Shown here one piece after another: positions 13,240 to 25,091 of a stretch of 64,000 nt of DNA (position 1 is the first letter of the stretch; every line of letters starts with the position of its first letter). The notes beneath the pieces are model-generated. The model ran no database searches, had not been told where the DNA came from, and worked only from the letters and a program-made list of their open reading frames with translations. A program made the translations under genes and the position numbers. The stretch comes from Eublepharis macularius (lineage: Eukaryota > Chordata > Lepidosauria > Squamata > Eublepharidae): assembly GCF_028583425.1 (NCBI RefSeq), contig NC_072791.1, positions 45,515,368-45,579,367 on the forward strand, written 5' to 3'.

Positions 13240-13325
13240 CAAATAGCAAAAGAGATCTGTGGCACCTTGAAGACTAACTAATTGATTATGACATAAATTC
13301 TCCCCCACTCCCCATTTCATCAAAT
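13240..13325 (+). mobile_element. Short foldback repeat remnant
   Basis: AAGAGATCTGTGGCACCTTG and AAGACTAACTAATTGATTAT match the left end of the AAGAGTCCAGTAGCACC family. It appears to sit inside an older MIR-like fragment (AATGGCAGAGCTCAGATTTG, 13379 onward). Confidence 0.45.
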
Positions 13326-13879
13326 GCACATAAATACTGAGGCTTATATGGTGTCTAGTCTAGAGCCGCCCCAAATTAATGGCAGAGCTCAGATTTGAAC
13401 TATTGCCAGCTCATTGCTCACCCTCTCAACCATTATATCATACAACAAAATTGGTGATAACAGGGCCTCCTCCTGTTGCACAGAGAGGAGTTATTCCATT
13501 AGGTTTGTAAAGTTCAGAATATATATGTTAATGAAGCAGCTGTGTTGACAGGATAGCAAGTTTTTGAGTTTAAGCTTTCTTCAGCCAGGAAGCTACATCT
13601 CTGGGCAATTCCAGTATAATCTATTTCTTCCCATAATGGGACTTGAGTTCCACTGTTTCTTTTGCATCTATTTATCTTGCTGCAACAACGAAGCAACAAC
13701 CCCCGCCCCAACTCAGTTTATGGTATATAATCTAAACTGGAAAATTACCATGTATTTATTACCATGGGAACGTACCATTTATTGTCATTGCAAATAAACT
13801 CCTCTCTCTGGAGCCGAATTGTTTCTATGTGAAGTTTTTGAACTGAAATACCGCACATGTACCGCACGTATGGAAAATA

Positions 13880-14720
13880 TAACCTAACGTCTTTCCCGAC
13901 GGCTCGAGGGGAGGGGTGTGCGTGGAGTTAGAGAAGACTGTGCACGATTCCTATGCACGTAATCACGCCACGCGCTCACGAAAAGGCCCGCCCGGCTCCC
14001 CAGAAGCTCGACCAGGCACCGGCTCTTTATTCTTAATGGCATGTCCCAGAAATGGCTCCGGGAGAGCGAAGCGGTGCTGGGATGCGCTCAGCCTGTCCCC
14101 GGCTGCCGGGAGAGAGGGAGGGGGTGCTGGGAGGCAGCCAGGGAGCTGCGGTAACAGGCGAAGGCGGCTTCTCTCCTTTCCCGGAGCTGGAGTTTGTTAT
14201 GATCTCTGCTGTTGCAGGGAAGCCCAGAGACACCCACCCGCCCAGGGAGACCGGGACGGGAGCCAGGCCGCTCTCGCCTGCCGTGGGAGCCAATCGGGAG
14301 CGGGAGAGCAGCGAGGCCGCCGCAGCCAGCCTGGTGGTGTGTTGACAACAACAAACAGCAGGACTCCGGCGCAGTTTCTAGGCAAGGGAGGAGCTCCGCG
14401 CAATCCCCGTCCAGCCCAGATCTTGCTGGAAGGTCGCCCCTCCCGCCGCCTGAGCTCATCGGCTAAATGCAGTGCTTGATGCCGCTGCCGCGTGGTCGCC
14501 ACTGACCTAAGGATCTGGGCCACGGGGGCGGGAGGAATTGGGCCAAGTGCTATTTCGAGGCCTCCCCGTCACAGCGAGGGACGGCACTTTCGGCATCTCG
14601 CCTGGGAAGCGGAGCGATTCTTCGCAGGGATCAAAGCCTGCTTGGCTCCTTGGTGCCAAAGCTGCGTACATTTTGCCCAGACCCTGGGCTGAGGCTGCGC
14701 CATTACCACCGGTCAAGGCC
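13880..14720. promoter_or_regulatory. Orphan CpG-rich island about 3 kb upstream of FOS
   Basis: A GC- and CpG-rich block follows AT-rich DNA abruptly at about 13880 and fades after 14720. It holds a CCAAT box in GAGCCAATCGGGAG (about 14287-14300). Long frames exist on both strands (for example 13916-14479 plus), as expected in GC-rich DNA, and none is recognisable. It could be a FOS enhancer, a non-coding RNA promoter or an unrecognised first exon. Confidence 0.5.
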
Positions 14721-14939
14721 ACAGTGTTAGCAGAAATGTAAAATTCTCTCCCCGTTTACCTCCTTTCAGACCCAAAGGAAAAAGATGGGAGGGGGGATCA
14801 TTCTTCAGGCAAGGCAGAAATAATCATTTTCTCTTACTGTTTAAAAAATAGCCGTTCGTGTCATGTTTTATTCTCATTTTGGAAAACATTCTCAGTGCTC
14901 AAAATCTATGGAGTTTCTCATTTGATTGGCGAAAGAAGA

Positions 14940-15040
14940 CTGTAAGATCCTCTGCCATAACTCCTGTTTTACAAATAGGGAACCGAGTCTCAGAGATAGT
15001 AATTTGTCTAATGTAACTAATGAGTCATGGCTTACCAGGG
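14940..15040 (+). mobile_element. MIR-like fragment upstream of FOS
   Basis: CTGTTTTACAAATAGGGAAC, CGAGTCTCAGAGATAGTAAT and TTGTCTAATGTAACTAATGA follow the order of the MIR core (TTTTACAGATGAGGAAACTG, GGCTCAGAGAG). It is old and diverged. It directly follows the CpG island at 13880-14720. Confidence 0.5.
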
Positions 15041-15251
15041 AGTATCACTACCCAGGACTGTTAGTTTTCCCGGAATTCTCCAAAATGTACGCTTTGCTGT
15101 TTTCACACGTGCCCTTGCAATGCTCTTTAGCAATCATTTGCAACTGGATTTTCCTGTTTCACACAATTGCTAAAGTGCATTGGAAACACATTATCCAATG
15201 AGTGCGAAAGCACTGCCCCAGTTTTGAAAAGCGCATGGATACATAAGTATA

Positions 15252-15432
15252 AGTGCAATCCTAAAAAGAATTACTCCAACCTAAGTCCATTGATTTCAAT
15301 TGGTTTAGACTGGAGTAATTTTTTTTAGGATTGCACCGTAAATGTCCTAGGCTGCAATCCTAAAAACACATTTCTGGAAGTAAGCCTCATTGAATAAAAT
15401 GGGACTTACTTCAGAGTATGTCTGTTTACAAT
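15252..15432. repeat. GTGCAATCCT-type palindromic MITE and adjacent second copy
   Basis: GTGCAATCCTAAAAA and TTTTTTAGGATTGCAC end an 85-bp palindromic element (15252-15336). A second, related piece follows at 15352 (CTGCAATCCTAAAAACACAT, GTAAGCCTCATTGAATAAAA, GGGACTTACTTCAGAGTATG). Confidence 0.8.
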
Positions 15433-16140
15433 TACTTGCCTAGAGATGAGCAGACTTCTGGGGAAATTAAACCAGTGAGTCTAAAGAGCAATTAAATTGA
15501 TACTTCTATAACCACCTTTAGAAAACGGCATTTTGATGCATCATGACATGTTCAAAGCTATGCTGGAAAGCTCAGTCATAAAGTTGGACTGCTATGTCAA
15601 CATTTTAGAAATAAAGGCTATCCCATAGTTTTGTCTGAAACTAGACTGAAGGATCTAGTGCAAATGAATCATATAGGAAGACCTAGAGTTGTTCTGCAAC
15701 CACTCTCTATCATCTTGGACAGAAAAGTCAAATTAGAGAACAGATGATAATTGGCCATATCATTCTTCTTCAGCAATTTTTAAAAGCAATAGATGGACAA
15801 CTGATTCTTTGAGAGCTGAGGAAAGACATGCTGGGTCAATTAGACAACTAGACATTTCTTTTGTCTAAACTATATGACAAGCAGCATCAAAATCAGTGTA
15901 TTTGAAAGATTTTGTCAGCAAAAAACTTTGCAAAAGCTAATCAACAGTCCCTGAGAATGAAGAGACTCAGACTTTTAGTCAACAAGTGTTGAAATGCTTT
16001 AAACAACTGAGATGGGCATGAACTAGTTGATGCAAAGGTAACAGAAGTAGATTTCTTTGCTTCTTCATTGGTCCTTCAATGAGCTCTATACTTCTCTCCA
16101 ATTCAATGTGAGTTTTCCACTGATGCTGTTTTAGTCTAGG

Positions 16141-16675
16141 TCACCTAGCTCCATAGTATGCAAGATTCTTTCTTGCCTCAAGTATGGGAGAGGTTGGCAG
16201 GGCAACCAGATCAGTTACTTCCAGGAGCTTCTCATTCCAAACTCCCGCTGTAGTCTCAACAGGCTTCCTAAAATCCCCCAGGGCATTCAAGAAACCAGTT
16301 CGATCCATAAGTCTCCACGGATGGACCATTTTAACCACCCCCTGCCCCTAATGAACATCTGTACCTCATTGACCCATGCCTTGAGGAGGCATTGGCCAGA
16401 CCAAAGCACCAGCTGAACCTCCAGTCCCCAAACCAGACATTCCTCCAAAGGCTCAGTGCAAAAAATGAAGTTTTAAGATATGTCCTTGGTTACACATGAG
16501 GCCCGTTACAACCTGAGAGAGACACAATGGCCAGAGAGGACACAAAATCCCCATCTGGCCTCAAGATGCTGTCTGCCTGAATACAGAAATCTCCCACAAC
16601 AATCAGTCTAGGTATCTCCAACACCAAGCCCGAGACCACTTCTAACAGGTCAGACAGGGCGCCCAGCAGGGACCC
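16141..16675 (-). mobile_element. L2/CR1-clade LINE fragment (endonuclease region)
   Basis: In minus-strand frames, SLLGALSDLLEVVSGLVLEI, RLIVVGDFCIQADS and FVSSLAIVSLSG (16490-16690) match the APE-type endonuclease region of L2-like LINEs, where LGDFNVHAD is usual. Further along, MVHPWRLMDRTGFLNALGDF and WNEKLLEVTDLVAL (16141-16338) match the following linker. Several frame breaks are present. A Sauria-type SINE abuts its upstream end at about 16675. Confidence 0.8.
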
Positions 16676-16890
16676 AGTATAGTGCAGTGGGTACTGTGTT
16701 GGACTAGAATCTGGGCAATCCAGGTTTGAATCTCCACTCTGCCATGGAAACCTGCTGAATGACCTTGAGCCTGTTAACACACCATTAGCCTAACCTACCT
16801 CACAGGATTGTTTTAAGGCTAAAATGAGGGAGAGGAGAAAGATGGATCCCCATTGGGGAGAAAGATCGGGTATAAATAAATGAATTAGTG
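16676..16890 (+). mobile_element. Sauria-type tRNA-derived SINE
   Basis: GTGCAGTGGGTACTGTGTTG, CAGGTTTGAATCTCC (B box), AACCTACCTCACAGGATTGT and a GGGTATAAATAAATGAAT tail are present. It adjoins the L2 endonuclease fragment. Confidence 0.88.
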
Positions 16891-17029
16891 ATGAGCCAAA
16901 GCTAATGTCAGAAGTGCATTCTTAGGCTGGTGTTATTGGGTTTCTCTCTGTCTCCTCTGCTGCTGGGACCACTTTCCAGCCCCAGTGTTAACCTCCTGGG
17001 CTCCAAACTGTGAGCCACAGGACTAAAAA

Positions 17030-17640
17030 GTTTATTCCAGCTTATCAGGTGCATGAAGTTTACATTCACAGCAGATATATTTACAAGAGAGGCTACTTTG
17101 AATCAATAACTAAAGAGGGTTCCGTTCATTCAGAGGGGGCTGAGGACCAGTCCCAACTGTTGATTGATGGGTTGATTAAGGGGCAAAATAGATGTAATCA
17201 AGGAAGGCGCAATGTGAAATACAATAAGCGGAACCAATTAACATACTTTAAGAGTGAGACATACTGAGCTATTAACCTATAGTGAGTGAGGAAATCCAAG
17301 TCCATGTTCAAGCCTGAGTGAAAAATAGTGTTGAAACTCGAATCCTAATTCAGCACTTTCTTGTTGAATTCTCCCTCTGCCGTTCTTTTGTAGGTGAAGT
17401 TTTAGAACAGCAACAGTCTGATCATTGTTTCAGACTGATCTTTCTAATAATCTCCCCACTTTTGCCTTTCTGTTGCTTGTAACTTTAAGTATAAACATAT
17501 TTTCTATGGATGCATATTTCATGCATATGAAGTGAGCTCTGACTTGTGAAAGCTTATTCTGGAATACATTGTGTTAATCATTAAAGTGCCAACTGAACTT
17601 CTGTTTTATTGGTTTCTGCAAACTACCAACCCGAAGTGCA
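17030..17640 (+). mobile_element. Long foldback/Penelope-like repeat copy
   Basis: It opens AAGTTTATTCCAGCTTATCA and ends GTGAGCTCTGACTTGTGAAA, GCTTATTCTGG, AAAGTGCCAACTGAACTTCT. This is the same end structure as the pieces at 62075 and 63280. The left arm is partly lost. The middle is non-coding. Confidence 0.6.
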
Positions 17641-18480
17641 TTGAACTCAAAACCATTATAGAAAGTCCTAGAAGAAGTAAACAGTTGAACCAAGTTGAAG
17701 TATAGATGTTTAGATATTTGTTTGCAACATTTTCACTACAATAGGCTACTCAATGGTGTTTGTAGTTTATTAAACAGAAAAAGTTCATGACCTGGACCTA
17801 ATCCTGCTTCTCTTTCTAAAGGCAAGGAAACTGAAAACACATAATATGGATGTGTGGTTTCCTCACAGAACTGTACGCACACATTTACGCCACACATGTG
17901 CAAGCTGAAGAGGAAAAAAGGAAGATCATTCCAGCACTATCAGCATGCACAACCACAGAAACAAAGCAGAATCATAAAACTAGTGCTGACACAGCTGAGA
18001 CAGCCCTTGCCATCATTGTCTGCCCAGCCAACCCCACACCTGAAGTTATGTCATTTTTGTAGCAAGAACTTCAATCACCACAACTACTCCTGCATAGTTT
18101 TTTGCATGTATGTTAGGTGCCTTCCAGGAGGACATGGCTCAACTTTACTACATGGTTATTGAACACGAGAGCCATGAACTGTTTGAAAGAGTAAATAAAG
18201 ATGATAGATAATGCAGAGGCAATAACAGCCTACATACTGATGGTGAAACAGGAAGCCCTACCCCTTCCCAACTTCCATATACACATCAAACAATGCTAGG
18301 TCAACAGTAGTAACTGGAGTCGGGGGAAAAAGAGATAACTGCATACAATAGTACTAAGATACAGTGCTCTGCCTTGACACACAGTACGTCTTCCAGTTCT
18401 GTATTCCATGGAGATATTATAGGTTGTGGCCAGGCAGCTTTTTCACTCAATCTCTGAATTCTTCTTATTGTCCCAGTCCC
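17640..18480. other. Intergenic DNA, nothing recognised
   Basis: Short frames only, with no named repeat. Confidence 0.5.
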
Positions 18481-19600
18481 GCGCAGCTTTTATCATAAGA
18501 AGAGCCCTTCTGGATCTAGTCCAGCATCCTGTCTCACACAGTGGCCAACCAATTATTATGGAGGGCCAACAACAGGGCATGGAGCATGAGGTCTTCTCCT
18601 GATGTTGCCTCCTGCCACTGGCATTCAGAAGTTCACTGCTTCTGAATGTGGAGCCACCAGTAGACCTATGCTCCATGAATCTGTCTTTTAAAGCTGTCTC
18701 TGCCTGTGGCTACTGCTACATCCTCTGGCAATGAATTCTGCATTTTAATCACTCATTGTGTGAAAAAAAGTACTTCATTTTGTCCATCCTCAGTCTGCTG
18801 CCCATTAGCTTCATTAGATGCCCTAGAGTGCTAGCATTTAGGGAGAGGGAGAAAAAGTTCTCTCTGTCCACTCCCTTAACCCTGTGCATAATTTTATAAA
18901 CCTCTATCATATCTTCCATTAGTTGTCTCTTTTCTAAACTGGAAAAGTCAGTCAGTCAAGCAAGCCTTTATTGGCATATATAAAATACAAAATTTTTAAA
19001 TACAGAGACTCCATACAAAATGAGATTAAAATACAGATAGGAGCAGGGCAACAGTGCAGCAAAACCAGTACAGAATATGACTTGTCATGGTGTATAGCCA
19101 TGGCACTGTAGAGAAACTTAGCTACTATTTCAGTTATTTCCCCATCTGGGTTGTCAAGCAGGAACTGAACTTTAAAATCATCAGAAGACTGTGAAAGTTG
19201 GGCTAATATAGGATGTAGAAGATCCCGGCGTGGCGCCAGATAAAAAAGGGCACTGGAGAAGAACATGGGAAACAGTTTCAACACAGTCCATCAAACAAGG
19301 ACAATACCTGCTATAACAAGGAATCCCATGAAATCTGCCAGATAAAATGGCTGAAGGAAGAACATTAAATCTGTCCAGAGAAAAGGCTCTACGTAAATTG
19401 GGAGCCAGGAGTTGGTAAAGGTATACTGCTGGAAAAGTTTCAGACTATCCAGCCTTTCCTCATAGGAAGTGTGTTCCAACCCCCTAATCCCATTGGTTGT
19501 CCACTTACGTACTTTTCCCAGCTCCAATGTTCTTTTTGAGATATGGTGACCAGAACTGAACACAGTATTCCAAATGAGGCAGCACACTGGACTGACACTT
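18480..19600. mobile_element. Old CR1 copy, split by a LINE insertion
   Basis: The stretch reads like the widespread amniote CR1 consensus in antisense: AGTCCAGCATCCTGTCTCAC, ACATCCTCTGGCAATGAATT, TTTAATCACTCATTGTGTGA, TAATTTTATAAACCTCTATC. After the insertion it resumes with CAGCCTTTCCTCATAGGAAG and ATGGTGACCAGAACTGAACA. The divergence suggests an old element. Confidence 0.85.
18949..19428 (-). mobile_element. LINE 3' fragment inserted into the CR1 copy, with target duplication
   Basis: CTGGAAAAGT flanks the insert (18939-18948 and 19429-19438). On the minus strand it contains an open stretch with APRRDLLHPILAQLSQSSDD, FLLDNPDGEITEIVAKFLY (18952-19284), like the C-terminal end of a LINE protein. 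It ends in GCCAATAAAGGCTTGCTTGA, a polyadenylation-like tail with short TGAC repeats. I cannot place the clade (R4/Dong or Vingi are possible). Confidence 0.75.
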
Positions 19601-21290
19601 TCATTGAGCTATCCACTACAACCCGAAGGTCACAGTAATTTCAGACCCATGTTCATGACACTTTGCTCATCCCAGCATAGCCTTTTTGAGTGGTCAAGAA
19701 AGAACCCTCCACCTCTTTTCACTGGCAGAAAAAATGGTTTTACTCAAGCCATTGAAGAGGTAGAACATGTACTCTCATCTTTCATGAATCTCAGCTTTAG
19801 CTCCCCATCCAGACTTCAGGAAAGATGGAGAGGAGGCACACTTTTCATCTTTCAGCCCCCTCTGTTCCAGATGGGAAAGAACTCCAAAGCCTTTGGGGAA
19901 AATCAGAAGGTGATCTGTAATGAGGACGAGTACATTTCTATTCTTCCTCTTCCTCCTCCAATTTGAGAAGGAAAATGTCTTTAAGTCCATGGTTGTGAAC
20001 TCATTGCATGCCATATTAACTGAAGTTTGTGGATAAGAGTCTAACCAGCAGAGTGTCTGAAGTCTCACAAAACTTCAGAGGTAGAACAGGAAATCTCATG
20101 TTCCAGTTGAGAACTCTGCCTACTGATTCACATTCACTTCTCTATGTGGATGGGGCTATCATATCTGCCATGACAATTTTCTCAGATGTGGCACTGGTTG
20201 TTATACTATCAACTGGACAAATGTGTGCTTTGCAGGAAATATAAGTTGGCCAAGAAATAATTCCCCCCCCCTTCCTTCTATTAAAGATCCACCAGGGCTA
20301 CAGATTTTACCATTTGCAACCCTGATTAGAGGCTTCACAGAGCAAAACATATTTTGTCTTTGCAGAGCAACCTAGACGTGACATAGTACAAATAATCATT
20401 CACAGAAACAGTGAAGGTATAGTGGGTGATTGATACTTTCTGCAGAGTTAAACACTGCACCCAGACTTCTTTTTAAGGATATTAATGTCACTCACCAAGC
20501 AAGTCCAATATTTTTAGTTTTCTGCCTGTTTCTACCCACTCTTTGCCAGTTTCCAATCACTCCCTCCATGTCACATCTAACTAGTTTAGATACTAAGCTA
20601 CAAGCTGGAGCACTAGGCAAATCCTTTATTATAGCAGAACTATACAGGGTGAACTCCAGAGGATATCTGCCATGTCCCAAGACTGGTGCTGGACCCACAG
20701 GCTCAACAGAAGTGGCATCCTCATTTAACAAACAAGACAGAGGCTACTGTGAGAGAGTTGTCAGTCTAACAGCACAATGCTATGTAGTAGGTGAAACTAA
20801 TTTAAGTGAGGCTAAAGGGCTCTGGCAGAGTTTACTCTGAACAAGACTGGGCTCTAAATATCCAGGCTTATGCTGGAATAACCTTTGTAGAACGGAACTG
20901 AAGTTCCACAAACAAGGCAGCACCCCAGAAAAGGCCTTGTCCCATGAAGTTAGCAGAATATTTTTGTCAGAAAAAGTAATAATGTGCAGGACCGTTCTAA
21001 AGACTGCATATAGTGGTAACATATTGAAGGCACCATTATGTTGCCTGACAAACTCAACACACATGCCCTCCGTGCCCCAAGAGTGGTTTCAAAGTCTGTT
21101 TTCCCCCTGAGCAATCTTGCCCATGGTCCCTTACCATGGTCACTATATTTTGCAGGACCACATCCTCAATATTCACCCATCATGTCCAATGATGGCTCTA
21201 CCATTTGCATCACCTGGACAGTATGACAGGACCACAGTGAAACCTATGACCTCAGGAAGCAAGGGAATCCATCACAGGAAGTGAGATGGG
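19600..21290. other. Intergenic DNA, nothing recognised
   Basis: Several short frames overlap on both strands (for example 19574-19966, 20430-20840) without any known domain. Confidence 0.5.
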
Positions 21291-21294
21291 ATTG

Positions 21295-21480
21295 GTGGTG
21301 GAGGAAAGTGCTGTCAAGTCACAGCCCATAGAGGCTAGAGACATTCAGAAGTGATTTGCCATTGCCTGCCTCTGCATAGGAACCCTTGTCTTCCTTGCTG
21401 GTCACCCATCCAAGTACTAACCAGGACCAAGTTTGGGCCATCCAGGTATCACCTGCTGGGCCAGGTCAAGGCATGGGATC
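21295..21480 (-). mobile_element. 5S rRNA-derived SINE, reverse orientation
   Basis: GGTCACCCATCCAAGTACTA and GGACCAAGTTTGGGCC are the antisense of the 5S-like head. GAAAGTGCTGTCAAGTCACA is the 3' end. Confidence 0.85.
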
Positions 21481-21484
21481 ACTC

Positions 21485-23850
21485 AAATGTATAAAACTGA
21501 AAATGCAAGCACCCTTCCTAAATAGTAATCCCCTCTGAATATAGTGGAGTGAACAGGATTAGGCTCATGCTGTAAATAAAGTGCTCACAACATTATAGGA
21601 ACTGATCCTTTTCAGCCAAGTATGTATTATCCTCTTGTCCCAGTTACAGGAAATAATAGTACTGTGCTTCTGGGAACCACAAGAGGAGTTTTCAATACAG
21701 TCTTGTAGGATCAAATAGCAAGTAAAACTGAGCCTGTTATCCAAAGGCATTCAGTATAAAGCCAGGCTGGTTGTTTCCAATATGCTTGTCCTCTATTAAC
21801 TTTTATTACATTAATGCCCACTGAATAAAGGTCATTCAAGGCACCTACAATTTGCACATCTCTTTCTCATCTTCCAATCAGATGCATAAATGTATGAATA
21901 TTAATGTCTCAGGAGAAGCCAAATGTTTTGTGGACTCAGTCCAGTTGCTGCAGATGGCCCTTCTAATGGTCCTCATGATCAGTGGTTACAGCTATTTAGG
22001 CTGCCATCGTTAAGAATACTTTCATGGAAATAAGCCCCATTTCACACAAAAGCATAATGGTAATGAACAGTAACTGCACAAGAATGCACAAGGGTTTGCA
22101 CAAGACAGCCCATCTTTGTTAGCGTGTGTGCAGCAGGTGATACCATCTGTATTTTCTGCTTCAGGCACCCAAATGTCTTAGGCTGATCTTGCCCATGCTC
22201 CTTGTTGGTCACTGTAGGGCATGCAATTTTCTTTGCAGGATGCTGCTGCACTCACTGTGGAAAGCCAATGGAGTGGACAACATGGACTGCACTGGTCTTG
22301 CTCTGGCCTCTATCCACTGTGTTGGCTGTATAGACAAAAGGACATGGCTAGCCTAAGGGTGCTGGAACAAAGTCATTCAATAGCCCTTAGGCAACCCAGT
22401 ATTTGGATGTTTTCCCCTCAATAACACATTCAGTCTTTAGCTGAGCACCATCTCTGTTTCTAATTCTGTATTCTCCTGTCCACAGAAACAATAGCAGTGT
22501 CACAAGGATCTGAAAGAGGCTCAATCTCGCTCATTTCAGAACCCAGCATGAAAATACACTGATAATGGCATACATCTGTCACAGCTAAAAAAAACCCAGA
22601 TTGGAATGCAAGATGTTGGTTGCTCATTTCAGATATGATTACAAACAGCACTGGACAGCAAAATGCCTGAATGTAACACAGCCAGAAGAAGTCATCTGTT
22701 ATCTGTGGGAGAAAAATCTGCCATAGCACAAATAAAGATCACAGCACAGTGTATGGTATAGGTTGTTAACTGTGCAATCCAAAGCAGATTTACATTCTTC
22801 TAAGTTTATTGGTCAATGGGCTTAGAAGAGTGTAATTCTTTTTAGGATAAGTTTTATGCTGCTAAGTTTTATGCTGTAGTGCCATATCAACAGAAAAGTG
22901 ACAATTAGTTTTCCTAGATAAGCAGCTACAAAATAAACTTGGTTTCTACTTAGTCATTATTCTAACATTCAGCCTTCAGCTACAGCTTATATTCAAACTA
23001 CCAACACCACAAAGGAAATTACTGTTTTAAATATTTTACAGACCAAAACACTGGAAACACTGTAATTTTCATTATTTTGGTAAGCTTGCCAGTTATCTGT
23101 TTTTCTACTCACACAGTATGGAAATTGAAGGTGTATGTCCAGTGTCTGGGTCATGATTTGGGAATGGCTGGAGAAAAGAACAAATTGGTTGGGGGTAACA
23201 TTTACCTCTCTCAGTGCAGCTCTCTTCTGCTATCACTTGATTGCACTCACTCAAGAGTCTCTCTACACAAGACATCTTACACGGGACACTCAAGAGACTT
23301 GCTTTCTGTGTGGTCTTATATTCAAGTGTCCTCTGTCTCCCTAGCAGTGCATGTGTATCCACAATGGGAGAACAAGTGTAAGATCTTTCACTTGATCCTA
23401 CTCATGTAAGATGCCTTGTGCAGAGAGACTCCATGTGGGGCTTCTCTTTCTGCTGATCAACTCCATTTGGGAGCAGGGGGCTTGTGTGCTTGCTGTGTGG
23501 CTTGAGAACCTACTGCTGTGGTTGGAGGAAGAACAATTACTCACATCAGCACAAGCCAGGGGTGCATTATGGCAGCAGATGAAGACAGAAAGGAGGGGGG
23601 AAATATTTCCTAAGGTACTTACTTCCTCAGCCACGGTTCTCTTTCTTTCCCTAGGGACATCTGCAGGTTAACAACTTAACAGCCCAATAAGAGAGGTCCT
23701 CTGAGTGTAGAACACTCTCAAACAAATTACAAACCTCAAAGGTTATATTTATATATTTAATATATTTTGTAAATTTTTATATTTTTAATTCATACAAAAG
23801 TGCAAGTGCTCAAATGTGATAAATATTCTACAATAAATATCTAAAATCTA
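21485..23850. other. Intergenic DNA, mostly unique
   Basis: Apart from the MITE at 22768, no repeat or gene is recognised. It becomes AT-rich after 23700. Confidence 0.5.
22768..22850. repeat. GTGCAATCCT-type palindromic MITE
   Basis: CTGTGCAATCCAAAGCAGAT and AGTGTAATTCTTTTTAGGAT are inverted ends around a TTGGTCAATGGGCTTAGAAG centre. Confidence 0.6.
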
Positions 23851-23856
23851 CAACTA

Positions 23857-23890
23857 ATAAATATTCATAAATATTCATAAATATTCATCA
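23857..23890 (+). repeat. Three tandem copies of a 10-bp ATAAATATTC unit
   Basis: A short AT-rich tandem array lies just before the 145-bp duplication. Confidence 0.8.
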
Positions 23891-23971
23891 AGCGTCCTAT
23901 CTTTCCAGTCCACTTTGAATAATCAATTCTAATTTCCAGAGTTGTAAACTTATTTTCTTTGTTCTTGTTCT

Positions 23972-24240
23972 GTTTCAAAGCTGTTAATATCTGTGTGGAG
24001 CTTGAAAGCTATGAATATGTTTGGAGTATCCTCAGATGACAACATTTACTAGTGGTTACAGCTGAAACTCTCCAAAATTGGGCTATGAAAGCTTGTATTA
24101 GCTTGTTTTTGTGCTATTTCAAAGCTGTTAGTATCTGTTCAAAGTTTCAGAACTGTTCATATCCGTATGGAATATCTTCAAATGACAACAATGCCTAGTG
24201 GTTACAGCTGAAACCATCCAAAAATTGGGCTGTAAGAGCC
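23972..24240 (+). repeat. Diverged tandem duplication, unit about 145 bp
   Basis: TTTCAAAGCTGTTA recurs at 23973 and 24117, GATGACAACA/AATGACAACA at about 24036 and 24181, and GTGGTTACAGCTGAAAC with ATTGGGCT in both units. The units have diverged, with small gaps. Confidence 0.8.
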
Positions 24241-24439
24241 TGACAGGTGTTGCCAGCCTACTTCCCCATTTCGACAATGTCTTTTTCAAAGGCTCAAATC
24301 AACATAGAAATCACTCCAACACTACCACACTCATTTCCTGGAAAATGAAGGAGCCGACAGACCATTGCCGTCACAGCAGGTCACAATTTTACCCTGTGCC
24401 CAGCATCTGGTATTTAGACGTACACTGCCTCTAGACTTG

Positions 24440-24641
24440 GAGCCAAACTACAAGTGACGTCTTACACAGGTTGGACACTAGTCGGCTTCCCTCAAATTTT
24501 GATGGGAAATGTAGGCGCCCTGGTTTTACAGCTTGGCTCTCCATTACAGATGCAAGACCAGGATGCCTACATTTCTCATCAAAACTTGAGGGAAGCCGAC
24601 TAGTGTCCAACCTGTGTAAGACGTCACTTGTAGTTTGGCTC
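24440..24641. mobile_element. Near-perfect foldback MITE (GAGCCAAACTAC family)
   Basis: Two arms of about 90 nt (24440-24530 and 24551-24641) are reverse complements with only a few changes, around a loop of about 20 nt. The ends are GAGCCAAACTAC and GTAGTTTGGCTC. It is non-coding. The short loop and intact arms point to a young copy. Confidence 0.88.
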
Positions 24642-24944
24642 TTGGATGCTCCATTTAGCTATCATGGTTAATACCTAGTGAAAGCTCTATCCTCAATTAA
24701 TTAATCAAATGCCTTTAAAAAGCAGCTTAATCTTGGTTTTTAGCCACCGCCACCCTCCACCCTCCATGGAAAAGACAATAGCCCCCAAAAGAGTACTATG
24801 ATCCCTATTCCCCCTGGCTGACCTGCACAGCCTCCACTGCAGATCTCACACTACCAGATACTTTTGGGCAGTGGTGAAAAAGGAACAACTATCTTACAAG
24901 AGTTACTGTATTCAGAATTTGTTTCTTTCTTTTAAAAAATAATA

Positions 24945-25020
24945 ATAATGACATACTTTGTAAACCGCGCTGTGTGGGCGTTAAGTTGTCCTGAAGGGTG
25001 GTATATAGAATGTTATTATT
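24945..25020 (+). mobile_element. LINE or SINE 3' tail fragment
   Basis: TTTGTAAACCGCGCTGTGTG, then GAAGGGTGGTATATAGAATG and TTA repeats, resembles the common squamate retroelement tail (TAAACCGC, GGGCGGTATATAAAT, short tandem tail). The family is not resolved. Confidence 0.5.
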
Positions 25021-25091
25021 ATTATTATTATAAAAAGATTTTCAATATTATTATTATAAAAAGATGTTCAATTATTATAAAAAGATGTTCA
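25020..25091 (+). repeat. TTA-rich tandem array that was the L1 target
   Basis: A TTATTA run is followed by three near copies of TTATAAAAAGATGTTCAA (the first with ATTTTC in place of ATGTTC). The third copy supplies the L1 target duplication. Confidence 0.8.

Noticed and set aside
13916-14523. Several overlapping frames on both strands in the 14-kb CpG island
   Set aside because: GC-rich DNA has few stops by chance; the products are low-complexity and match no known protein.
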